DNA from: Lachnospiraceae bacterium
GTDB taxonomy: Bacteria; Bacillota; Clostridia; Lachnospirales; Lachnospiraceae
DNA length: 40,076 bases
Assembly (NCBI GenBank): GCA_009774245.1
Contig: VSNM01000021.1
Location: 1 to 40,076 of the forward strand
Reading direction: 5' to 3'
The position numbers were made by a program, and so were the translations under genes. This document shows positions 33,118 through 40,076 of this stretch, in pieces. The notes beneath the pieces are model-generated. The model made no database searches and was not told the DNA's origin. It saw nothing but the letters and a program-made list of their open reading frames with translations. Position 1 is the first letter of the stretch. Every line of letters begins with the position of its first letter.

Positions 33118-33681
33118 TTATTGTTGTGTATACACGATGCTGCGGGCAAGCTTGTTGGCCGTCTCCCTGTCTAAAAGCGTGGCAATAATCTCCAGCGCAA
33201 AATCAATCGCCGTTCCCACACCACAGCTTGTTATGATCGTTCCTGACTTCTCAACCCTGTTGTGACTGTCGATCGCGCCATGCCTGTACAGCTCCTCCTC
33301 CATCCCTGGATATATGCATGCTCTCCGCCCCTGCAGAAGCCCCATATGTGCAAAAATACTCGGCGCTGCGCAGATTGCCGCAATGTAATGCCCATTCTCG
33401 TAAAAGGATCTGATATTTTTGATCAGCCATTCGCACGCCTCAAGATTTTTCGTGCCCGGCATTCCTCCGGGACAGATCACGATATCAAACAGGCTAAAAT
33501 CCAGACGCTTCAGTCCTGTATCCATTTCCACTGTAATGTTGTGGCTTCCTGTCACACTCTTGCTGTCATCGATCGACACGCAGACAGTCTCAATCCCTGC
33601 ACGCCTCAGCAGATCGACTACAGTCAGCGCCTCAACCTCCTCAAACCCTGTTGCAAAAAATACTGCTGCACTCTTTTTCAT
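33118..33681 (-). CDS. DJ-1/PfpI-family protein
   Basis: The 187-residue flavodoxin-like protein is related to DJ-1/ThiJ. The nucleophile-elbow cysteine is present in YIAAICAAPSIFA, the acidic partner in FFATGFEEVEALTVVDLLRRAG (Glu near 16-18), and DIVICPGGMPGTKNL is typical. Members act as protein or nucleotide deglycases, glyoxalases or chaperones; sequence alone does not decide. The ATG at 33681 follows AAAGGAAGAAG; 18 upstream codons are in frame but lack a ribosome-binding site. Monocistronic. Confidence 0.92.
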   Translation of the reverse strand: MKKSAAVFFATGFEEVEALTVVDLLRRAGIETVCVSIDDSKSVTGSHNITVEMDTGLKRLDFSLFDIVICPGGMPGTKNLEACEWLIKNIRSFYENGHYIAAICAAPSIFAHMGLLQGRRACIYPGMEEELYRHGAIDSHNRVEKSGTIITSCGVGTAIDFALEIIATLLDRETANKLARSIVYTQQ

Positions 33682-33823
33682 AATATGCTTCTTCCTTTCT
33701 AAAATCAATTTCACGTATCCATATATAATGAACACCTTATCCGCATTTTACCACATAATTTGAAATTGTGAAAGATTTTGCGTTCTTTGTTTATAAATTT
33801 GCTAATTCTCCTGTCAAAATCTG

Positions 33824-33832
33824 TGCTATAAT
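33824..33832 (+). promoter_or_regulatory. Extended -10 promoter of the galactanase gene
   Basis: TGCTATAAT is a perfect extended -10. The expected start of transcription (7 nt downstream) falls on the first bases of the structured repeat at 33840, so the repeats become the 5' leader. The -35 region is poor. This lies in the 313-bp gene-free stretch 33682-33994. Confidence 0.7.
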
Positions 33833-33839
33833 ATACTTA

Positions 33840-33972
33840 GGACGCGGGCAGCCTTAGCTGCTTATTTCCTTTCCGCGTCCGTGTACTTTCGAGCTGGGAT
33901 AAGTCTTTCCATGCTCGCGCGCCGGACGCGGGCAGCCTTAGCTGCTTATTTCCTTTCCGCGTCCGTGTGCAT
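33840..33972 (+). repeat. Two tandem copies of the structured palindromic repeat in the galactanase leader
   Basis: Each copy contains GGACGCGG, then GCAGC-CTTA-GCTGC, then TTATTTCCTTT, then CCGCGTCC. The outer 8-bp arms and inner 5-bp arms nest into one hairpin. Copies start at 33840 and 33924 (84-bp period). Between them TCGAGC and GCTCG form a second hairpin. The last copy ends about 22 nt before the galactanase start codon. Confidence 0.92.
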
Positions 33973-33994
33973 AAAAAACAAACGGGAGGTAACC

Positions 33995-36112
33995 ATGAAC
34001 ATGAAAAGAAAACAATTTACCGCAATACTATTAACCATGTCCCTGACTGCCCTGTCCCTGACAGGCTGCGGAGCCGATGCCGGACAGTCAGACTCATCAC
34101 AGCCGTCCTCCACCGCCGCAGTCTCTACAGAGGAAGCTTCTTCTGAAACTGCGTCCTCCGAGGCAGAGAGCGTCGACAGTGCATCTGACAGCGCCGATTC
34201 CGCATTAAACTCCATGTACCCGCTGCCCACTGCTGCGGAGGACGCCGGCATTTACGTGGAACCGATCCCCGACATCTCTGACAGCTTTATCAGAGGGATG
34301 GACGTATCCTCCATTCTCGTCGAAGAAAAAAGCGGCGTGAAATATTACAATGCCGACGGCGCCGAACAGGATGTATTTACCACGATGGCACAGGCCGGCG
34401 TCAACTATGCGCGCATCCGCGTATGGAACGATCCCTATGATGAGAACGGCAACGGATACGGCGGCGGAAACAATGACCTCGCCACAGCCATCGCGCTGGG
34501 AAAGCGCGCCACTGAAAACGGCATGAAGGTCTGCATCGACTTTCATTACTCTGATTTCTGGGCAGATCCGGCAAAACAGATGTGCCCCAAAGCGTGGGTT
34601 GACATGTCTGTTGACGAAAAGGCCGATGCCCTGTATGAGTACACGAAGGACAGCCTGACGCAGCTTCTGGACAACGGCGTCGATGTCTGTATGGTACAGG
34701 TCGGAAACGAGACCAACAACGGCATGGCGGGCGAGACGCAGATTCCCAACATAGCAAAGCTCATGAATGCGGGAAGCAGGGCTGTCCGCGAAGTCTCTGA
34801 GAGCCGCGGCAAAAAGATTAAGGTCGCCCTGCACTATACCAATGCTGATGATCCTGATGGAATCAACTCGATCCTGTACAAGCTTTCCTCCTTCCAGGTG
34901 GACTATGACATTTTTGCACTTTCCTACTATCCTTACTGGCATGGAACATTTGAGAATGTTCAAAATGTCATGAAAAATATCCAGGATAAGTACGGCAAGG
35001 AGACACTCATCGCCGAGACTGCCTACTGCTACACTACACAGGATACTGACGGTTCCGGCAACAGCGTCGGTGAAGGCGATCTGCTTGACGCCTATGGCGC
35101 TACCGTACAGAGCCAGTCCACCGCGCTGCGCGATGTCTGCGCCACAGCCAGCGAAGCCGGCGCCCTCGGCGTATTCTACTGGGAAGGCGCATGGATCGCC
35201 GTCGGGGACGTGAACGCTGACAACAGCCCGATCTGGGAAGAGTATGGCTCTGGCTGGGCAAGCAGCTACGCGGCAGATTATGATCCCGAGGATGCCGGAC
35301 AGTGGTATGGCGGCTGCTCCTGGGACAATCAGGCGCTGTTTGATGCTAATGGAAGGCCGCTGGAATCCTTAAATACATACAAGTGGCTAAAATATGGCAC
35401 CAACGCCGAACCTGCGATCGATATGATCAATGAGCCGACTGTCACCTGCAATATCGACGCTGAACTGGAACTACCTGAAACTGTGGACGTTGTGTACAAC
35501 AACCGCGCACTGAACACCTCCATGCCTGTCGAGTGGTACGAGGAACAGGTGTTGAATATCGATACCTCCAAGGCCGGAACCTATGAGCTCCGGGGCCGAA
35601 TCCTCGACGACAATGCCGCCTCCGACAATCCGACTGAGGTCTGCTGTACTGTCAATGTGGAAATGCTCAATTATGTATCCAACCCTGGCTTTGAAGACTC
35701 TGATACCTCCATGTGGAACGTAACCTACGAGGGCGGCACAAACCCGACGGATTTCCAGCAGAAGGAAGGCGACGCGCACTCCGGTGAGTACTCTTTCCAC
35801 TTCTGGTCCGAATCCGACATGGACTTCGCCATCGAGCAGCAATTTACCGACCTGGAGCCGGGCACTTATGAATTAAGGGCTTACTTCCAGGGTGGAGACA
35901 TCGACGACAGCGCCGAGATGGAACTCTATGCCAAAATCGGCGACACCGTATCCTCCGATTCCTTTAGCGCAAAAGGCTATGCCAACTGGCAGGAACCGAC
36001 GATATCCGCCATCAAGGTCACGGACGGTACGCTCACAATCGGCGCACACATCAAGTGTAATGCAGCGGGCTGGGGCACAATCGATGACTTTACGCTGAAC
36101 AAGATTAACTAA
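33995..36112 (+). CDS. Secreted GH53 endo-beta-1,4-galactanase lipoprotein
   Basis: It cleaves beta-1,4-galactan side chains of pectin outside the cell. The 705-residue protein starts with a lipoprotein signal (lipobox LTGC, Cys25), then a Ser/Ala/Glu-rich linker to about residue 95. The GH53 barrel (about 98-460) starts FIRGMDVSSI and has acid/base Glu239 in QVGNETNNG and nucleophile Glu341 in IAETAYCY. An Ig-like domain (about 475-555) and a C-terminal module resembling CBM61 galactan-binding domains (about 556-705; YVSNPGFEDSDTSMWNV) follow. The start at 33995 is set by CGGGAGGTAACC. No galactan transporter or beta-galactosidase adjoins it. Its leader carries two structured repeats. Confidence 0.95.
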   Translation: MNMKRKQFTAILLTMSLTALSLTGCGADAGQSDSSQPSSTAAVSTEEASSETASSEAESVDSASDSADSALNSMYPLPTAAEDAGIYVEPIPDISDSFIRGMDVSSILVEEKSGVKYYNADGAEQDVFTTMAQAGVNYARIRVWNDPYDENGNGYGGGNNDLATAIALGKRATENGMKVCIDFHYSDFWADPAKQMCPKAWVDMSVDEKADALYEYTKDSLTQLLDNGVDVCMVQVGNETNNGMAGETQIPNIAKLMNAGSRAVREVSESRGKKIKVALHYTNADDPDGINSILYKLSSFQVDYDIFALSYYPYWHGTFENVQNVMKNIQDKYGKETLIAETAYCYTTQDTDGSGNSVGEGDLLDAYGATVQSQSTALRDVCATASEAGALGVFYWEGAWIAVGDVNADNSPIWEEYGSGWASSYAADYDPEDAGQWYGGCSWDNQALFDANGRPLESLNTYKWLKYGTNAEPAIDMINEPTVTCNIDAELELPETVDVVYNNRALNTSMPVEWYEEQVLNIDTSKAGTYELRGRILDDNAASDNPTEVCCTVNVEMLNYVSNPGFEDSDTSMWNVTYEGGTNPTDFQQKEGDAHSGEYSFHFWSESDMDFAIEQQFTDLEPGTYELRAYFQGGDIDDSAEMELYAKIGDTVSSDSFSAKGYANWQEPTISAIKVTDGTLTIGAHIKCNAAGWGTIDDFTLNKIN

Positions 36113-36129
36113 TTTCAATCGATTCATCC

Positions 36130-37389
36130 CTACCGCCCGAAATGTTTCTCCTTTCCGGGAGACGGATCGATCCCCGAATGAGTCCGGCTCAGGAATGACG
36201 CGCGTTTGACAGCATCAGAACCATATTTTTCCCTGATGCTGTCCATCGCCCTGTCAAGCTTCTCGAGCTTCTCATGACTCCCATCATCAAAGAGCGACAA
36301 CTGTCTGCCGTCGCCTGCCTGTCTGATATGGCTTGTCTGAATCCCAAGCAGCCTGACTGGTCTGCCGTCCCACAGCTCCTCAAACAATCTGCATGCCATA
36401 TTGTATATCTCATTGGTAATATTCGTGGCGTGGGGCAGCTCGCACTGGTGTGACACCCTCGACAGGTCGCTGTAGCGGATATTGACTGTCACGACCTCCG
36501 CCTTTGCCGCATCGCTGCGCAGCCGCCTTCCCACGGTCTCCGCCAGTGACATCAGCACCAGATTGGCCGTGGATTCGTGAGTCACATCAAACGCGATCGT
36601 CGTGGCGTTTCCATAGCTTTTGTTGTCGGTCGGCTCCGGCTCTATGATCGAGGCGCCCTCACCGTTTGCAAATTTCCAGATCGCTTCCCCCTGCTTCTTT
36701 AATGCACCGCGCAAAATCTGCGGATCGGTGCGCGCCAGCTCCCCTATCGTGTGAATGCCGAGTGTGTGCAGCGTCCGCTCGGTTGATTTCCCTACCAGAA
36801 ACAGATCTCCAACCGGAAGTCCCCACATCTTATCCGGAATCTCATTTGGAAAAAGTGTATGAACCAGATTGGGTTTCTTGAAATCGCTTGCCATCTTCGC
36901 AAGCAGCTTGTTTGTTGATATCCCCACATTCACAGTAAATCCAAGCTCCCGATAGATCTCGTCCTTAATGCGCGTGGCAGCCTCCACAGGCGGTCCGAAA
37001 AGCTTCTCCGTGCCTGTCATGTCGACAAAGCACTCGTCGATACTGCACTGTTCGATCGCATCTGAATACCTCTCCAGAATTGATATAAATGCCCGCGAAT
37101 ATTCCCTGTATATCCCATGGCGCGACGGCACAAGCACCAGATTAGGACATTTTTTGAGTGCGTCCGTGATCGGCTCTCCGGTCTGCACCTTATACTTTTT
37201 TGCCGGTATGGACTTTGCCAGTATGATTCCATGACGTTTTGAACGGTCCCCGCCTACCGCCGAGGGAATCTCGCGCAGATCTGCCGTTATCTCCGGGAAC
37301 TGCTCCGGATGCTTTAACCGCTCCACTGCCTCCCACGACAGAAATGCGCTGTTGACATCTACATGAAATATTATCCTTTCCCCTGCCAT
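36130..37389 (-). CDS. dinB: DNA polymerase IV (Y family)
   Basis: This translesion polymerase is usually induced on DNA damage. The 419 residues have the palm motifs FHVDVNSAFLSWEA and SIDECFVDMT (catalytic acidic residues), the steric-gate region, the helix-hairpin-helix thumb (VGKSTERTLHTLGIHTIGELA), the little-finger domain and a clamp-binding motif QLSLFDD near the end. The ATG at 37389 follows GGGGAGG by 6 nt. It overlaps the acyltransferase gene by 19 bp, so translation is coupled. It is convergent with the galactanase, 17 bp apart, and no terminator is visible in that gap. No LexA box was recognised nearby. Confidence 0.96.
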   Translation of the reverse strand: MAGERIIFHVDVNSAFLSWEAVERLKHPEQFPEITADLREIPSAVGGDRSKRHGIILAKSIPAKKYKVQTGEPITDALKKCPNLVLVPSRHGIYREYSRAFISILERYSDAIEQCSIDECFVDMTGTEKLFGPPVEAATRIKDEIYRELGFTVNVGISTNKLLAKMASDFKKPNLVHTLFPNEIPDKMWGLPVGDLFLVGKSTERTLHTLGIHTIGELARTDPQILRGALKKQGEAIWKFANGEGASIIEPEPTDNKSYGNATTIAFDVTHESTANLVLMSLAETVGRRLRSDAAKAEVVTVNIRYSDLSRVSHQCELPHATNITNEIYNMACRLFEELWDGRPVRLLGIQTSHIRQAGDGRQLSLFDDGSHEKLEKLDRAMDSIREKYGSDAVKRASFLSRTHSGIDPSPGKEKHFGR

Positions 37390-38342
37390 AACCATCCTCC
37401 CCTGCAAAACAGCCTTCCCATGTACTGATTGCCGAACAACAACACGATGAGGACACTGAGAAACAGCGCTGACAGAAACGAGAGCGTTTCCCCTGTCACA
37501 TCACAATACCTGCCTGCGAGCTTTACCACAAATCCATGCAGCAAAAAGACCGGCATCGTATATCGCCCCACTACGGACAACAGTGGTATCCTTCTGTCCG
37601 GCATCATCAGCATCGCAATCACAATCCACAGCGCCGCCATAACAAAAATGAATATCTTAGTGAAAATATTGTACCCTGCGGCCTCATAGGAATAGGCACC
37701 GTAGAGCATCCGGTCTGATATCAGCCCTGTATTTAATATGCCTGTCATGACAGCGATCGCAGTCGCAGAAAATCCAAGCTTCTTCCATAAATACGTCCTG
37801 TCTGTCGGCGGAGCGGCTGGCGCTGTCCTGTCCTTTTCCCTTGCCAGATAATAACCGGAAAAGAAAAAGGGCATAAAGTTAAAAATCCTCGCTGCCGAGA
37901 ACTCATAGCCGAGCTTATTGTCGTACCCTGACAGGAGCGCAACGACCGTCATTCCAAACACAACCGCCAGCCTCGTTCTCCCCGGTGCCACATCCAGAAA
38001 AGGAATCAATAAATAGTATATGATCATGTTAAACAGATACCACATCAGCCATCTTGGGCGGACAAAGGTCAGTTTCAGTCCCTCTGCATGAAGAACATAA
38101 ATCTCAAACACAGTATATAATATCTGAAAGATCACATATGGACAGATCAGCTGATTCCATATTTTCTTTCTGTCAAAACGGGCAAAATAGCCCGACAGAA
38201 ACAGAAAGAGCGGCATATGAAACGAGTAGATTGTCAGATACAGGAGCTTATGTCCCTCTACCAGTTCCAGAAAATGTCCAAACACTACCAGAAATATCAG
38301 TATCGCCTTGAGATTATCAAATTTGTAAATTCTCTTTGTCAT
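37371..38342 (-). CDS. Acyltransferase-3-family membrane protein
   Basis: The 323-residue protein has about ten hydrophobic helices. The N-terminal family motif reads FDNLKAILIFLVVFGHFLE, including the conserved His, and FHMPLFLFLSGYFAR follows. These enzymes O-acetylate or O-acylate cell-surface sugars or peptidoglycan, or act in exopolysaccharide synthesis; the acceptor is unknown. The gene overlaps dinB, an odd functional pairing that probably reflects simple co-transcription. Confidence 0.9.
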   Translation of the reverse strand: MTKRIYKFDNLKAILIFLVVFGHFLELVEGHKLLYLTIYSFHMPLFLFLSGYFARFDRKKIWNQLICPYVIFQILYTVFEIYVLHAEGLKLTFVRPRWLMWYLFNMIIYYLLIPFLDVAPGRTRLAVVFGMTVVALLSGYDNKLGYEFSAARIFNFMPFFFSGYYLAREKDRTAPAAPPTDRTYLWKKLGFSATAIAVMTGILNTGLISDRMLYGAYSYEAAGYNIFTKIFIFVMAALWIVIAMLMMPDRRIPLLSVVGRYTMPVFLLHGFVVKLAGRYCDVTGETLSFLSALFLSVLIVLLFGNQYMGRLFCRGGWLWQGKG

Positions 38343-38393
38343 ACCTTGTCAATCCCTTTTTACAGTTTCCTACTTATATTTATTACATATTTG

Positions 38394-38891
38394 CTATATA
38401 TCCAGCCTGTCCAATACTGGCTTTATCCGACAGGCCAGCACTCCGATAAGGCAGCCCGTAATCAGCCCTGCCATGATCATTATCGGAAAATAGAACATTA
38501 TTTTCAAATTCTGTACTACAAGCGCTGCCACAATCAACTGTCCTATATTGTGGCTGACGCCGCCCGCGATACTGACGCCCGTGATGGAAAAAACATCCCT
38601 TCTATTGAGGAGAAGCATCACCACAAGGCTCAGCATCCCCCCTGCCAGACTGTAAAGCATCATGGATAGATTGCCAAACAGGAAGGAGACCAGCACAATG
38701 CGCATCAGCTGGATCGCAAAGACCTGGCAGGCCGGAAGTATATACAATGCGAGAACAATCACAATGTTTGCCAGCCCGAGCTTCACTCCTGGTATGCCAA
38801 AGCCAAACGGTATCAGTGCCTCCACATATCCAAATATCATTGCCAGTGCCGTCAGCAAGGCACAGTACGCCACTCTCTTTGTCGTCATCAT
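38394..38891 (-). CDS. Gx transporter family membrane protein
   Basis: The 165-residue protein has about five membrane helices and the family start TKRVAYCALLTALAMIFGYVEALIP, with GVKLGLANIVIVLAL. It is often annotated 'heptaprenyl diphosphate synthase component I', which is misleading. Its gene is paired with the NusG_II-domain gene (16 bp gap), as is usual in Firmicutes, where the pair is tied to flavin-linked extracytosolic electron transfer. I think the pair corresponds to EetB/EetA of the Listeria system, with moderate confidence. No ApbE or FMN-binding gene is in view. Confidence 0.85.
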   Translation of the reverse strand: MMTTKRVAYCALLTALAMIFGYVEALIPFGFGIPGVKLGLANIVIVLALYILPACQVFAIQLMRIVLVSFLFGNLSMMLYSLAGGMLSLVVMLLLNRRDVFSITGVSIAGGVSHNIGQLIVAALVVQNLKIMFYFPIMIMAGLITGCLIGVLACRIKPVLDRLDI

Positions 38892-38907
38892 CTTTCACCA
38901 TTTACTC

Positions 38908-39282
38908 TCACGGGACAACCACATCCGGCTGCTGCGCATCCCGGGTGCCTGTCACCTCCACCACAAGCTTATGCGGCAGGCAGACAATCGTCTCGCCTCC
39001 CCTGGAGATCGGCTTATAGTCCATACAATATCTGTCCGGACAATCCGCGTCAGCCATGTGCGCGCTGCCAGCTTCAATCACAAGCGTGTTATGTCCCAAT
39101 TCCCCATCAATCAAAACAGACTGTTCCTCTGACAGGCTGTATTCTCCATAGAGCGAGCCATCGATCGTGATGCGCACTGCCGCTCCGCTGTCTTGCCGGA
39201 CCGACACCATCAGCAGGGCCGACACCGCCGCCGTCACGGCAATGGCACCGATTAATATCTTATCCTGTTTTCGAAACATCAT
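38908..39282 (-). CDS. NusG domain II-containing exported protein
   Basis: The 124-residue protein has an N-terminal transmembrane/signal anchor (ILIGAIAVTAAVSALLMVSV) and an outside NusG_II-type beta domain with conserved cysteines: CPDRYCMDYKPIS and GETIVCLPHKLVVEV. The longer frame back to a TTG at 39381 is rejected, because that TTG is the first half of a TTGACA box of a strong promoter. The ATG-ATG at 39282 follows AGATAGG. It forms a two-gene unit with the Gx transporter gene. Confidence 0.85.
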   Translation of the reverse strand: MMFRKQDKILIGAIAVTAAVSALLMVSVRQDSGAAVRITIDGSLYGEYSLSEEQSVLIDGELGHNTLVIEAGSAHMADADCPDRYCMDYKPISRGGETIVCLPHKLVVEVTGTRDAQQPDVVVP

Positions 39283-39352
39283 TTTACCTATCTTTTTTAT
39301 TTTCCTTGCCCTTCTCAGCGTTCGAATATCTGTTTTGTGAACATCTATTCTA

Positions 39353-39381
39353 ATCATACTCGATTTGCCGCGCCATGTCAA
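39353..39381 (-). promoter_or_regulatory. Promoter of the NusG_II / Gx-transporter genes
   Basis: The minus strand reads TTGACA (39381-39376), 17 bp, then TATGAT (39358-39353). It begins 30 bp from the MITE insertion. Its TTGACA overlaps the ancestral stop codon of the TPR gene. Confidence 0.85.
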
Positions 39382-39402
39382 CCAAATTCTGCAGCTTCAA
39401 AA

Positions 39403-39558
39403 AATTCTTCGTAACAGTTCAGCTTTCAGCTTCCTGTTACAAGCATCAAGCCATGCAAAAACCGCTTCGCGGTTGGCTTGATGCATCTCAACCTCTACGT
39501 GTTCTTACGGACTTTGCAGCGTAGTGCAAAGTCCTAGGCTGAACTGTAACAATTCTTC
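39403..39558. mobile_element. 140-bp MITE with IS66-like ends and 8-bp target duplication
   Basis: The element is 39411-39550. Its ends are inverted: GTAACAGTTCAGC on the left and GCTGAACTGTAAC on the right (12 of 13 match). It is flanked on both sides by AATTCTTC (39403-39410 and 39551-39558). IS66-family elements characteristically begin with GTAA and make 8-bp duplications, so I assign it to that group. Inside are two more hairpins: GCATCAAGCCA...TGGCTTGATGC around an AACCGC/GCGGTT tip, and GGACTTTGCA/TGCAAAGTCC. It encodes no transposase, so it must have been moved in trans. Confidence 0.88.
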
Positions 39559-39894
39559 ATACACTGTCCTTGCCTTTTTATAATCAGGATTTCGCCTGAT
39601 GATACGCAGCAAAATCTCTTTCGCCCTGCCCTCCTGCTTTTCCCGTAGCAAACATTGGGCATATAAACAAGCCACCTGATCGTTGTTTTGGTTCTCCTCG
39701 TATGCCAGTTCTAAAAAATAATCAGCCAACTCCTGCTCGCCCTGTCTGCAATAGCATTCATATAACCGCTCATATGTCTTAAAATGCCGGCTCAGTCTGA
39801 CGGATTTTAAATAATACCTGACCGCCGCGTCGATCTCTTGCTTCTGCACACTCTCCTCACCCAGTTGATAATAATAGTAACTATCGTGCTCCAT
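39505..39894 (-). CDS. Short TPR-repeat protein with MITE-derived C terminus
   Basis: The 129-residue helical-repeat protein is made of about three TPR-like units (YYYYQLGEESVQKQEID, ELADYFLELAYEENQNND, RAKEILLRIIRRNPDYKKA). It probably mediates protein contacts in the cytoplasm. AAGGAGG lies 6 nt before the ATG. Its last 13 residues, beginning LQFSLGL, are encoded inside the inserted element. Without the insertion the frame would end FFEAAEFG and stop at a TGA that overlaps the next promoter. The protein may still work, since only the final helix end is altered. Two structured repeats lie immediately upstream. Confidence 0.82.
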   Translation of the reverse strand: MEHDSYYYYQLGEESVQKQEIDAAVRYYLKSVRLSRHFKTYERLYECYCRQGEQELADYFLELAYEENQNNDQVACLYAQCLLREKQEGRAKEILLRIIRRNPDYKKARTVYEELLQFSLGLCTTLQSP

Positions 39895-39912
39895 CCGCCG
39901 CCTCCTTCTCCA

Positions 39913-40076
39913 CTACTCGCGCGCCGGACGCGGGCAGCCTTAGCTGCATATTTCCTTTCCGCGTCCGTGTGCAATCGAGTAGGGAAATGACCTTCTCACC
40001 TACTCGCGCGCCGGACGCGGGCAGCCTTAGCTGCATATTTCCTTTCCGCGTCCGTGTGCAATCGAGTAGGGAAATG
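39913..40076 (+). repeat. Tandem structured palindromic repeats running off the window end
   Basis: Two units start at 39913 and 40000 (87-bp period) and are identical over the 77 bp visible in the second. Each has outer CTACTCG/CGAGTAG, then GGACGCGG/CCGCGTCC, then inner GCAGC-CTTA-GCTGC and a conserved CATATTTCCTTT loop. The second unit is cut by the window edge, so the array may be longer. It lies 18 bp upstream of the TPR gene start codon, touching its ribosome-binding site, and fills the only gene-free stretch at this end. Confidence 0.93.

Noticed and set aside
34205..34963. Long minus-strand open frame (252 codons) inside the galactanase gene
   Set aside because: It is antisense to the GH53 catalytic domain. 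G+C-rich codon positions open the opposite strand; no independent signals are seen.
39283..39381. TTG start at 39381 for the NusG_II-domain protein
   Set aside because: The TTG belongs to a TTGACA -35 box with TATGAT 17 bp downstream, and the ATG-ATG at 39282 gives a normal signal-anchor start.
39913..40076. CRISPR array or integron attC array
   Set aside because: The units are nearly identical along their whole length with no variable spacers of constant size, no cas or integrase gene is present, and the attC core GTTRRRY is absent.

Overview
The window looks like a chromosomal segment of a spore-forming, anaerobic, probably motile member of the Clostridia, most likely Lachnospiraceae. This rests on an alpha/beta-type small acid-soluble spore protein, a ferredoxin-dependent four-subunit pyruvate oxidoreductase, chemotaxis genes, the tig-clpP-clpX-lon-engB gene order, and several Lachnospiraceae-type proteins of unknown function. 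No rRNA, tRNA, CRISPR array, prophage or complete insertion sequence was seen. Most genes lie on the minus strand.

Left part (1-12,012): the end of an unidentified plus-strand gene, clpB, a lone plus-strand unknown gene, and a porC-porD-porA-porB operon. Upstream of that operon are an FHA-domain gene and a small partner, guaB with a consensus promoter and a possible leader attenuator, two unknown membrane proteins, and a PfkB-family kinase whose catalytic Asp is Asn. Middle (12,224-18,547): a CxxC-containing DUF6062-type protein, a TetR regulator, an Asp-rich anchored protein, a HAD hydrolase and glnS. These are followed by a rearrangement scar, where a truncated efflux-adaptor gene is fused to a PD-(D/E)XK nuclease end and lies beside a TetR remnant.

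Right-middle (18,557-27,413): truA, an AI-2E-family permease, then engB, lon, clpX, clpP and trigger factor (protein quality control and ribosome assembly), and the spore protein gene with a sigma-G-like promoter. Signalling block (27,570-32,994): one operon, cheR-cheB-response regulator-cheW-PAS histidine kinase-response regulator/HD-GYP, driven by a consensus sigma-A promoter. It has no CheA or receptor. CheB carries a degenerate receiver domain, and the kinase ends in what looks like an HPt domain without its histidine.

Right end (33,118-40,076): a DJ-1/PfpI protein, a secreted GH53 galactanase lipoprotein, dinB, a membrane acyltransferase, a Gx-transporter/NusG_II-domain pair and a short TPR protein. 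The most unusual DNA is here. A palindromic structured repeat of about 85 bp occurs as two tandem units in the galactanase 5' leader and at least two more at the window end, and a decayed piece abuts the clpB stop. One of its stems shows compensatory change between loci. Separately, a 140-bp MITE with IS66-like ends and an 8-bp target duplication has inserted into the TPR gene and rewritten its C terminus; the pre-insertion reading frame can be reconstructed.
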